Below are positions 12,185 to 22,273 of a stretch of DNA of 64,000 nucleotides, in pieces. Under the pieces are notes generated by a model. It was not told where the DNA came from, did not search any database, and saw nothing but the letters and a program-made list of their open reading frames with translations. How positions within the stretch are numbered: the stretch's first letter is position 1; each line of letters begins with the position of its first letter. Origin of the DNA: Cinnamomum chago (Eukaryota > Streptophyta > Magnoliopsida > Laurales > Lauraceae). The DNA lies in assembly GCA_038049695.1 (NCBI GenBank), contig CP142453.1, forward strand, positions 327,501 to 391,500, written 5' to 3'. The position numbers and the translations under genes are program-made.

Positions 12185-12294
12185 GGTCGACCGGCAACAC
12201 TGCAACTGGGAGACAACAGCTCCCAGTTATTTTTTTTCTTTTTTTTTTGCAGGTCTGAGATCTCTAGTGTTCCCGGTCGACCCATAGGTCGACC
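12185..12294. repeat. Three GGTCGACC palindromes in the solo LTR
   Basis: GGTCGACC occurs at 12185, 12275 and 12287 in contexts such as GTTCCCGGTCGACCGGCAACA and GTTCCCGGTCGACCC. The same motif and context recur in the unrelated tandem LTRs at 41337-41465. Confidence 0.8.
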
Positions 12295-14557
12295 GAGAAC
12301 ACTGTATTTTTGGGAAAAACTGGCCCTCAGCCATTTTCTTGCATAAAATTTATTTCAGTTAGCCAGGTTGACCCGGCCTTGTCCAAGTTGACCTGAAACA
12401 CACTGTTTATGCAAGAATTGACTGAAAGTTGGTTTTTCACCCGAAACTCAGACTCTTTTCACCCAAATCAACCTGATATTTAGGATTTACATTTAGAAAG
12501 TGTTTAAAGCTGGGACATCAATCTTTCTAAGGTTTTTGGAGTATGCGGTTAATCACCTAGGCCAGGTGTTTGACCGGACACGCTGGAAACCTTTAGAAAT
12601 GAAACAAGTTTTCCAGGAAGCCTGATTCAGATTAGTCAGTGACCTCGGTTGATCCACCAGGCCAGGAGGTCAACCAAGTTCACTACACATCAGGTCCACC
12701 TGGGAAACTCTGATTTTCCAGTTTTCAACATTTAGGAGTTGTGATCAGTTGTGGGGCCCATTGAACATCAAAATGAGCATTTATCGATGTTCTAAGCCCG
12801 AGTCAACGGTGTGGCTCAACCTTGACTCGCGGGGACCACTGTTTAAGGTTTTGGTTACTAATCTAAGATGATTCGACCTCTAAAAGTTGTCAAAGATGCC
12901 TGTAACCACATAAGCACCAAACACAGTATTTTATGGCATTAATGACTTCGTGTAGAGATCAAATCACCGGAGATGGACCGAACCTAATGTGGCCCATTAC
13001 CTAGGATTGGACCGTTGCTTTTCCCTGTTGATTCTCTTGTTGAAGTTCATACTTCACATTTATTATTTACTGTCATTCTTAGATTTTTAGTGTAGCTGTT
13101 AACTATTAATTTACATAATTGGAGGGCCTAAACCTAGGATATCTTAGAGGTGACCCGATAGACTGATTTGGAGATCACTGACCCGTGTCTGTGTCTAGGC
13201 GGGCCCTTATTGGGCCTAAGTGTGGGATGTGTACCTTTAGATGGAAGAGGTAGTTTTTATTGGACTGTTAAGTCATAATGGATTAAAATGAACTGATTAT
13301 CAGTAGTATATGGATGGTTGCTTCGTTTGGACAGATTTAGACCAAGCCATGTGCTGTTGGGCCTTGGTATGGATCCAACGAGTGGGCTTGGGCCTTGAAT
13401 GAAATCCATAGACTAAGTTGATATGTATGGACCTCATAGAGGTGTGGATAGGACCTTGTTCACGCAAGGCAAAGCCTAGACAGACACAGACCCTTAGAGT
13501 TATTCGTGAGTCGGCATGAACATTCACTCGGTTGATTTAAGCTCAGCCCGTGGACTGATCATCCCTGGTAGGAGCTAGTTGTGTGATGAGGAGCTATCAT
13601 GATGAGCTGTGTGGTTAAGACGGACGGTGTGATACCGTGTCCGGTCTTGAGTGATGAGTGTGATGAGATGATTTGCGGGATTAGTAATTCCCAGCACTGT
13701 GAGATTTCCCTGCCGCAACTGTGTTCAGTATGGGAGGGCCGCGGCATAATATCCCGCGGTATTCCAGCTCGTGTGAATGTGCCATTTCGTTGTAGTAGTT
13801 TAGATGTTTTATATTATCCTGATTCCTTATGATTATTATGCACAACTGCCTAGTTCTTTACCTTGTCATTCTTTAATTTATTTACTTGTCTCTATTCCTT
13901 TGATATATATGTTCTATGTTAGTAGTATGTTGTGACTTGCCAGATCTTTTAGATCTGACCCTTCATTGGTGCTTAGGCCTTGACCCAGAGATCCCAGAGG
14001 ACGCACTAGCGCTGGTTGAGGCGCCGATCGCCGGAGAGTACCCGTGGGGCCCGGCCGACCCGGATGTCGAGCCGGAGGGTGGAGACGATCTACATGGGTT
14101 TTGAGAGTCCTCTTTATTTTGGGTTTGAGAGGCAAATTTTGTAGTGAGTTGGGTAGAATCCAATATGTATTAACTTTGATTAACAACTGCTACATTTTAA
14201 CTAGACTACTGTTCTGCTCACATTTAATATATATGGTACCAAATTGCTTCCGCTTTATTTAAATGTTATGCTTCCGCAAGTTTTAACCATTGAGTATTAT
14301 ATGGTTCAAAAAGTTTTTAAATTGGACCTCACTGCGGCCTACGATCTTGGAAGTTCTCGGATTTTCCGGGAAGTAGCGCGCCAACTTCGGGTATTCGAAC
14401 GAGTATATCGGTATCCGGAATTGGGGCGTTACAGCGGCGCTGCGAAGGAGAGAGGGAGAGAGATGAGCGATGGTGTGGTCTAGGGCATTTTGTTCTGTTT
14501 TTCTTCTCAAGTTTCAGAACACTGGTAGGCTTGAAAACTTCTGGAGGGCTTGTCGTA

Positions 14558-15773
14558 GGGGTGAAAGTGGGCGGGCTGTCCTAGGGCCGCCCGCGGACGG
14601 CTCGTTATAGGCTCGGCCCGAGCTCGGCTCAAAAGACAAAAGAGCCGAGCTAGGGCCTAGTAGGAGGCCCGTTTGCTTAAACGGGCCGAGCTCGGGCTTG
14701 ATGAAGCCAGGCTCGTAAGCCCTAGGGCCTACATATATTATATATATGTACACTATACAATATATAATACATATATGATATATCATAATCCATAAATCCT
14801 AAACCTTAGTTTTAATCAATATAAATAATCTATAAACCCTAAACACTAAATAATCCATAAATCCTAAACCTAAGTAGTAAGCCATAGGGCCTACATATAT
14901 TAATCCATTTATTATATATATGTGTACACTATACAGTATATAATACATATATGAATCTATGATACTAAATAATCCATAAATCCTAAACCTTAGTTTTAAT
15001 CCAATATAAATAATCCCTAAACCCTAAACCCTAAACCCTAAGCACTAAATAATCCATAAACCCTAAACCTAAGCACTAAACCTTAAACCCTAATTTTAAC
15101 CCAATATAAATAATCCCTAAACAACCTAGAGGATGCATGTATATTAATGGTCTGGAAGATATTTTTTTAAGTCTTGTAACTTTGGAACAACCTTTCCTTT
15201 GTTGTTATTATTATTTATTAACAAATAACAAGGCTCTATTGTTGTTGTTATAGGTGATGCTGGATACTTTATTTTATGATGCTAGCCGAATACTGTGTTT
15301 TATTCTATGATGCTATTGGAGTTTAATTTGATTTGTATTATTGTTGGAGTTTGATAATGCTCATTTACATTAACATTGAACTATTATGGAGTGTTGGAAC
15401 TGGGCTCCCTTTGCTTTTATGGAGTCTTTCTTATTTTAGTTAATTTTATTGCTGCAATCCAAATTATGGGAATGGGAATATGGGATGAATGCATGCATTT
15501 GACCATTTTTTCTTCTGGTTTGCATATGTAGATTTCTTTGAATTCCTACAGGATTTTTTTTCCTGAAAATATTTTCTTTCTGCTAGTCCTATATCATTAG
15601 CCGGGGGCTCAAATGGCCGGCCCTAGGGCCTCATAACTTAATAAGAGCCGAGCCCGAGCCAGGGTTTTGAGGCCCTCTCGAGCTCGGGCCGAGCTAGGGC
15701 CTATTAAAAAATACTAGGGCCGAGCCTAGGGCCTGTCAAAGCCCGGCTCGGCCCAGCCCACTTTCATCCCTAG
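14558..15773. mobile_element. Non-autonomous hAT-like element with GC-rich ends
   Basis: The left end TAGGGGTGAAAGTGGGC and the right end GCCCACTTTCATCCCTA are near-perfect inverted repeats. Both are followed inward by GGGC/GAGCTCGG-rich palindromic stretches, and the middle is AT-rich. The flanks belong to the inverted-repeat arm, so the borders are supported by homology. A clean 8-bp target duplication was not found (best candidate GTCGTAGG/GGTGTAGG, 6 of 8). No transposase is visible. Confidence 0.65.
15015..15041. repeat. Interstitial telomere-like CCCTAAA repeats
   Basis: There are nearly four perfect CCCTAAA units, with further degenerate CCTAAA copies between 14800 and 15120, all inside the GC-ended hAT-like element. 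Confidence 0.85.
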
Positions 15774-16007
15774 GTGTAGGTCCAACTCACCGTCCAGCTG
15801 GAATCCAGCTTAGATCGGGCTGAAATTCGGGCAACCAATCGGTCCGGCTAGACTTATTGTTTGGGAGCATAGAAGAAAGAGAGGAGGGAATTGTTTTTTA
15901 TCGGGCGGGCTTCCCATAACATAGGTCCAACTCTCCAGCTGGGATCAGGATCAAGGCCAAATAAGTCAGGCCAAATAGACTTATTGTTAAAGTAACAATA
16001 GTGAGGT

Positions 16008-16245
16008 GAATTTGAAAATCAAGAAAGAATAACATATAAGGAGTTATAATGGTATTTTATTTTTAATTTAGTATAGAAGTTTTTGTAACTTTTTGTATAG
16101 AAAAGTGGAGCGTTTTTGTCTTTTAGTGGAGAAAGAGGCTTGATTTATTTTATTTTATTTTTTTAAAGATGAAAGAAAATTTAAAATTATGTACTTTTGA
16201 TATGACCCATTGTCTTTTCTTGCTTGAATAATGTAGGCTTTACCT
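16008..16245. repeat. AT-rich dispersed repeat, copy A
   Basis: This segment is similar to 62842-63072 in the same order: AAAATCAA(G/A)A..GAATAA, then TATTTTATTTTT, TTTTTGTATRGAAAAGTG, and ATGTACTTTTGATRTG. It is probably a MITE or low-copy TE fragment; the ends are unclear. Confidence 0.55.
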
Positions 16246-16399
16246 CACCTCACTTTACTTCACCACACATCCAAACACGCTAGTTATTTCAAATCTACTA
16301 GCATTAAAAGGCCGGTGCGATGTACAAGCTAACATCAAAACTAATTTAATATGTGCATATATAAGATTTAAGATTGATTTAGCCATTTAGGTTTTACAA

Positions 16400-18830
16400 A
16401 ATTCATTTGAATTCATATTCAGTCATGAACCACAACATATCCATCCAAAGGAAAGAGATATAAGTCCACAATAATACTTACACCTTGAAATGTTATACTC
16501 GCCTCTTTCCACTGATCTGACCTGATTAGCTCATCTCGAGATGCCACAATCACTTGGAGTTGACCTTCAGTAGATGGTCGCAAACCCACCTTTTTGGCAA
16601 ATCGGGTGCTCATAAATAGGGATGACATTTTTAACCCGCCCCGCCCCGTACGGGTTTTCCCCGCCCCGACTCTTAGACGGAGCGGGGACGGGGCAAAAAA
16701 CTATACCCCGAATCCGGGGCGGGGCGAGGATGGGTATGGTTCTTGTCCCGCCCCGAAATACCGCCCCATGCCCCGCCCCGTAACCCGCCCCGAAATTAAT
16801 AATCCTCTAAAATATATATATATATTAGATTTCTTTTATAATAAATAAACATATTTATATGTAAATGTATATATTGATTTTATGTTGTTATTAAGAGTTA
16901 AGTAGATTGATTGAAGACTTTTTTTAAAGTTAAACATGTAATTGAATGAGACATTATAAAAGCATATAATATGATCTCATTCCCTCTAATTCAAATTTAA
17001 TGAAGTTAAAGTTGTTAAAAAATCTATCTAAGCTTATTTTACTTTAATCATATATAATGTTAAATTGTGACAAGATAAATCATATTAAATAAAACGAATA
17101 TAAATATATAATAGAATGATGGATCATGCTTTAATAGCAAAGTAAATTATAGTAACTTATAATAGCAAAGTAAATTATAGTTAGTAACTGAATATGATTC
17201 TAATCATACTAACAACACTATAAATTATACTAATTTTAATTATATGTAATCAACCTCTTTATTTGTAAGTGGAGTTCATTGGTCTTAAAGTGAGGTTCCT
17301 GCCAAATCAATGAGATTTAATGATATTGACCATCAACTATTAATAATTTTGACTCGACTTGATCCTCGTTAAGATCTTCCAATCTTTTTCTTACCTGTGG
17401 TTGGTATGCATATGGTTGGGTCCCACCGCCCACACCATGGAAAGTTGGGTAAGCTTGTTGAGGAAAAATTGAAACATATATCATGTAGTCAGTTCAATAC
17501 CATAAATGGAGTGAAACCATGTATTGATGGAGTTCATGATATTTTAGAAAGATATTGTCTTTTTTTATAAAGAATGTCTCAAAGCATATATAATATTTTC
17601 AAGTGTATGTTAGCGGCCTTCATGGGCTTAGAAAAAGTCTTATAAGAATAAATCTCACTTTAAATAGATAAAATTTTAGGAAAAGGAAAATTTATATTAT
17701 TAATATTAGATAATTTTAAAAAATTTAAACAATCTAATAGTGCCCCACACTTATAAAATATTTATGTAATCAACCTCTTTATTAGTGAGTGGAGTTCAAT
17801 ACCAGAAATGAAGTGAAACCATATATTGATGGAGTTCATGATATTTTAGAGAGATATTGTCTTTTTTATAAAGAATGTCTCAAAGCATATATGATATTTT
17901 CAAGTGTATGTTAGTGGCCTTCAAGGGCTTAAAGAAAATCTTATAAGAATTATTATTAGTAACTTAGGTAAATTATAGTTAGTAACTTAATATGATTCTA
18001 ATCATACTAACAATACTATAAATTATACTAATGTTAATTATATGTAATCAACCTCTTTATTAGTGAGTGGAGTTCAATACCAGAAATGAAGTGAAATCAT
18101 GTATTGATGGAGTTCATGATATTTTAGAGAGATATTGTCTTTTTTATAAAGAATGTCTCAAAGCATATATGATATTTTCAAGTGTATGTTAGTGGCCTTC
18201 AAGGGCTTAGAGAAAATCTTATAAGAATAAATCTCACTTTAAATAGGTAAAATTTTAGGAAAAGGAAAATTTATATTATTAATATTAGATAATTTTAAAA
18301 AATTTAAACAATCTAATAGTGCCCCACACTTATAAAATATTTATGCATGGAGATTTTTTTATTCTATTTTGGAAGATTTTTTTTTAATATTATTAAAGGC
18401 ATAGAGACAACATAGATGTATCATTCATGTGCTTTTTACCATGTAAAATAAATTAATTTACCTTTTTTATTATAGTCAATTTAAAATTAATTTATTATAT
18501 TTATGGTTGTACCACATTGGGGCGGGGGCGGGGGACAAGGCAGCCCAATTCCGGCCCCGCCCCGCCCCGCCCCGTTGCCATCCCTAGAACTACTCATAAA
18601 GTTATGTGTGCTGCCGGAATCTATCAAAAATGTAAGCTGATGTCGTCCCAAGTGGCCTTTTACCCGCATATAGTTTGCGGTGCTTGAGCACCATGGATGG
18701 CATGGAGTGATATTGCTAGAGTTTTCTCATCTGGAATTTCTTCTAAAGGCTCAACTACATCTATTGTATGCCGCCTAAGTCATGTTCTTCACCTGGTAAG
18801 CAACCTTCAATGAAAAACAAAATCCCTTCT
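16400..18830 (-). pseudogene. Ty3/gypsy protease relic, split by a hAT element
   Basis: On the minus strand, 18593-18830 encodes VEPLEEIPDEKTLAISLHAI and GHLGRHQLTFLIDSGSTHNF, the start of a gypsy aspartic protease with its DSG active site. The reading resumes at 16616-16400 with MSTRFAKKVGLRPS and ITFQGVSIIVDLYLFPLDGY, its second half. The two halves are joined exactly at the 8-bp duplication of the intervening hAT element. A TAG in the linker and the missing reverse transcriptase and integrase mark it as a fragment. Confidence 0.85.
16617..18592. mobile_element. Non-autonomous hAT element (1976 bp), exact 8-bp TSD
   Basis: CTCATAAA is duplicated at 16609-16616 and 18593-18600, and the element interrupts a gypsy protease ORF. 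The left end is TAGGGATGACA followed by CCCGCCCCG-rich DNA. The right end, read inward, is TAGTTCTAGGGATGGCAAC followed by GGGGCGGGG. The AT-rich interior has a unit of about 190-280 bp (AGTTCAATACCAGAAATG... through CTTATAAGAAT) repeated near 17480, 17790 and 18070. A second block (17649-17765) is repeated at 18229-18345. No transposase is visible. Confidence 0.85.
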
Positions 18831-18871
18831 ACGGTGGTGACTTGGGCCAAGGTCATAGTTGGTCTAATGGC

Positions 18872-19046
18872 CAGGGGCGGACCTACAGGTAGGCCTAGTG
18901 GGGCATGGCCCCCCTTAAGTTTTCAAAATTTTATTTTTTACCACTTAATTTTTTGTAATTTTTTATTTTGACCCCTAAATTATTAAAATTTTCTTTTAAT
19001 AATTTTCATTTCCCCCCCCCTACTTCCATTTTCTGGGTCCGCCCTG
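18872..19046. mobile_element. Small hAT-like MITE (175 bp), CAGGGGCGGACC termini
   Basis: The ends CAGGGGCGGACCTA and TGGGTCCGCCCTG are inverted repeats with an AT-rich middle. The flanks CTAATGGC and CTATTCGC match at 6 of 8 positions, consistent with an aged 8-bp hAT duplication. Confidence 0.75.
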
Positions 19047-19079
19047 CTATTCGCAGTTATTTAAAAAAAAAATTACTTC

Positions 19080-19812
19080 AATCTTGTTAGCATTCGTGAG
19101 TCACAAAGCACTTCAAAGGCAAGTTTTCACTTCAATCATCCTGCTTTATTATATGTTTGACATCTTCATCAATCTCCTCATTCTAACTAATTATAAAGCC
19201 AATGTAGCGAAAAGAATCATTTTGTAATATATCATTGTCTTCAATTATCACAGTAGTTTCAGCTCTTTCTATATGCCCATTAAAGTTACGATTCATATAT
19301 TCCGTCTTTGCAAGGCTTATTTTAAAGCCTTTGGATTATAAAGCCTCATGCCGTCTCTCAAATTTTACATTCACATCATCTCTTGATTCATTTACCAACA
19401 CAATATCATTTACAAATAACATGTACCAAGGTACCTCTTTTTGATTATGAGTAGTTAACTCATCCATAATCAATGCAAAGAGATAAGGGCTTAGGGCCCC
19501 TTATACAAACATATGGTCACTGGGAACTCCATTGTCTCTCCACAAGTAGTTCTCATACTCGTTATTACTTCTTCGTACATGTTTTTAATAATTTTAATAT
19601 AACCTCTTGAGATATTCATTTTATTTAAAACTCACCAAATTAAATCTCTAAGTACCTTGTTGTAGGTTTTTTCTAGATAGATAAAGACCATATGCAGATT
19701 TTTTTATTATCTTTGCTCGATATTTTTCTATTAATTGCTTAAGTGAGGAGATAGCTTTTATTGTTGACCTCCCTAGCGTAAAGCCAAATTGATTTTCATA
19801 TATATTGTTTTT
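19080..19812 (-). mobile_element. RTE-clade LINE reverse-transcriptase relic
   Basis: The minus strand reads ENQFGFTLGRSTIKAI, then after frameshifts GALSPYLFALIMDELTTHNQ, VPWYMLFVNDIVLVNESRDD and ALQSKGFKISLAKTEYMNRN. These are landmarks of plant RTE-type reverse transcriptase. The catalytic motif usually read as FADD is FVND here, and several stops are present, so it is inactive. Confidence 0.85.
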
Positions 19813-19831
19813 TTTTTTATCTAAGTCTTTG

Positions 19832-19879
<48 letters not shown>
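19832..19879. repeat. (CT)n microsatellite
   Basis: About 24 CT units adjoin the 5' side (minus-strand sense) of the RTE relic. Confidence 0.95.
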
Positions 19880-19883
<4 letters not shown>

Positions 19884-19929
19884 CTTTATAATATGACTCA
19901 TTATAATAGTTGGGATAGTTTGTATTAGG

Positions 19930-20400
19930 AAAAGTGACGCATTGAGAAAATACCCGTGATCGACGGTCTACCGTGATGAACAAACACAATAACACCATTA
20001 AGCAATGACACACATGAACACAACGGTTTTATGTGGTTCAACAATATTGTCTACATCCACGGGGAAGAGAAACATCATCTATCGTTCTCCTTTCTCAATC
20101 CACACAACTTCACTGGGGTTCCGGGTTACTGATTATATTATATCAATATATAACCTCGCTTTCTTGACCTCCAAGAAAGTCTTTCTTAGCCCCCAAGAAA
20201 ATTTCAAAAAACTACCAAAATACCCTTGAACCCTAGTCATACCCAGATTAACCCCAATTAACTAATCCGACTAACCCAAAATGCAAGACAATAATCCAAC
20301 ATTTTTTGTATCTCCCTTGTTCTTATATATAGGCATTATAACACTTCTTCTCTATTCATCTGCATTTTCTTTATCATTAATATCTTATTGAAGAATCTAG
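19930..20400 (-). mobile_element. Probable LTR fragment
   Basis: ATGTGGTTCAACAATATTGT followed by CTACATCCACGG resembles TAGTGGTTCGGCCTCAATGC followed by CTACATCCACTACCGG in the tandem LTRs at 39.8 kb. A minus-strand TATATATA lies near 20323-20330. Neither end nor a target duplication could be defined. Confidence 0.4.
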
Positions 20401-20961
20401 TTAACCAAATCTTCCCAACTACTCCTAAGCATTTTCAAGACTCAATCGGGATATCATCTAGACCCGTAACCAAATCTCCCTAACTGCTCCTTTTATCAAG
20501 TGATGATTATCTAAATTTAAATTCATCCGATTTCAAACAATGAATCGACCACATATTTGTTAAAATATATCGGGTCAGCTAGAGAACAAGGGGCTGTCCA
20601 ATTGATTACCCTGTTTCTCAGCTAAATACCTAGAGTTTAATCTATGGATCTCTCTTCCTACGGGAGCAAACTTCTTTCCCAAGGCTTCTCTCCCTTCAGT
20701 AATCATGCTTCATGCTTGTTTCAAAATGGTTGGGGTCTCTCATGGGTCCTAACCTCCTTGGCTGGCTACTTTTAAAAAGAAAAAAAAATTGAGGGGCATA
20801 AACATTCTTGCAATATAGGGCTGGTATTAGGCCTAATAAGAGGGATACCATGCATGAACACAACCTTAGCCTCGCACTCGCGTGCTCAGACCCTGCTGCC
20901 CCACTAGAAGAAACAATTAACGCCATACCACGGCACCAAGCATGGGGTTCGCACCTGCAAT

Positions 20962-21501
20962 TAGGGTTGCAAACGAGTTTCCAAATCTCCAATTACTCGG
21001 AAGTTCCAACCCACAAAAAACCGAGTCTGGAACCTATTTTAGATTCCAATTCATAAACGGGTCTAGGTCCGAAACCCAATTTAGGTTCCTATTGATAAAC
21101 GGGTTCAGTTTTCCAATTCCATATAGGTTCCGACCCGTAAACCCGGCGTATGAGCCTTTGCTATTGCAACTTGTACCTCAAAATCAACTCTTTTTTGGAT
21201 ATTTTTATATATAATACTGGAGGTAGTAGGCTTGATGCATTGTTACAAGTTGAATGACATGCTTATTTTAAGAAAAATGAAAAATAAAAAAAAATTAGAA
21301 TCGATTTTAGAACTAGATTCAAGTCTTCTGAGTGGACCCGGTTCCGGAACTAGATCCGCGTTTTCTTATTGAAAATGGGTCTTGAACCCACAAAACAGGT
21401 TCTGAGCCAAAACCAGATCCGGAACGAGACCCGTTATTTAGAAACAGGTCTGGGTCGACTATGGTTTCGATTCGGAACTGTCCCGTTTGCAACCCTAACT
21501 A
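20962..21501. mobile_element. Non-autonomous hAT-like element (540 bp)
   Basis: The left end is TAGGGTTGCAAACG; the right end read inward is TTAGTTAGGGTTGCAAACGGG. The flanks CCTGCAAT (20954-20961) and ACTGCAAT (21502-21509) match at 7 of 8 positions. The interior repeats GGGTC/GGTTC motifs in both orientations. Confidence 0.7.
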
Positions 21502-22273
21502 ACTGCAATGTTATTTTTTTTAGAGCGATTGCTAATAGAATAAGGTCTAACCCTCTCGGTTCTAGTTTGGTAGTGCAGGATCTGATAGTAAGCATGTTTT
21601 TCTTTCTGTTTTTTTGGGCACAGCGGCTACTCTCCAAACATAGGAAATGGAACAAGATAATAAATGCATCACTATTATCTTAGCCTGGTCGCATCAATAT
21701 GGGCGTAGAATTAGATCGAAAAACAGGAGAATACACAAATAAAATAAAAACCCAGCACGATATCAACATCCACAATAACCATCACAAGAGATGCAAGAAA
21801 AACTGTGTCAATCGTACGTGCTGAAGCAACTCCAATATTTACACGTCAAAAAGTGATGCAGCAAGATGCAGCCTTCTAATATAAGATATAGAGCAAAATG
21901 CCAAACATCGATCTCCACTTTAAAGGTTCCATAGAAGCAAATAATAAGAAATTCTATCTGTGAGACACTTATACATAGGTGTACATCAAGCATTGGTTCA
22001 ATCTGGAAGTTGAACTTACCCATCAGACTGATTACAGGTCAGGCCATTATTATATCTCTGAAATGCTTGGTAAAAAGCAGAATTGTTAATTCCAAAGCTG
22101 TAACCACTAGCCATGAATTGGGCACACCTGGTCAACAAAGATTGTAAATTTGTGATTGTCTGAATTCACCACTTCAATTTCCTCCAAACTCAGTTGCATG
22201 ATTCAACAAAACAAAGATGAAGAAATGCAATCAAGATGGACAGATATACATGCACGCATATGTAACAAGTTAA

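Larger units (their letters stand above)
10877..14433 (+). mobile_element. Solo LTR (3557 bp), Tekay/Del-like termini
   Basis: The element begins TGTGAGGCCCC and ends GGGGCGTTACA, giving TG...CA ends with inverted-repeat-like termini as in chromovirus LTRs. It is flanked by the exact 5-bp duplication GCGGC at 10872-10876 and 14434-14438. Independent proof of the borders is that the inverted-repeat arm at 7893-8310 continues uninterrupted across this point. No gag-pol domain, primer-binding site or polypurine tract lies inside, so this is one LTR left after LTR-LTR recombination. A 5' TATA box, a C18 tract (11998-12015) and three GGTCGACC palindromes (12185-12294) are inside. Chromovirus assignment is inferred from length and termini only. 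Confidence 0.85.
10725..15896. repeat. Right arm of the inverted repeat, split by two insertions
   Basis: The three blocks 10725-10876, 14434-14557 and 15774-15896 together match the left arm at 7893-8310 in reverse orientation. Removing the insertions 10877-14433 and 14558-15773 leaves a continuous arm of about the same length as the left one. Part of its outer end is duplicated again at about 15922-15990 (AGGTCCAACTC...AGACTTATTG). Confidence 0.72.

Noticed and set aside
14514..14786. 90-codon frame rich in Gly/Pro
   Set aside because: It is the GC-palindromic end of the hAT-like element read through.
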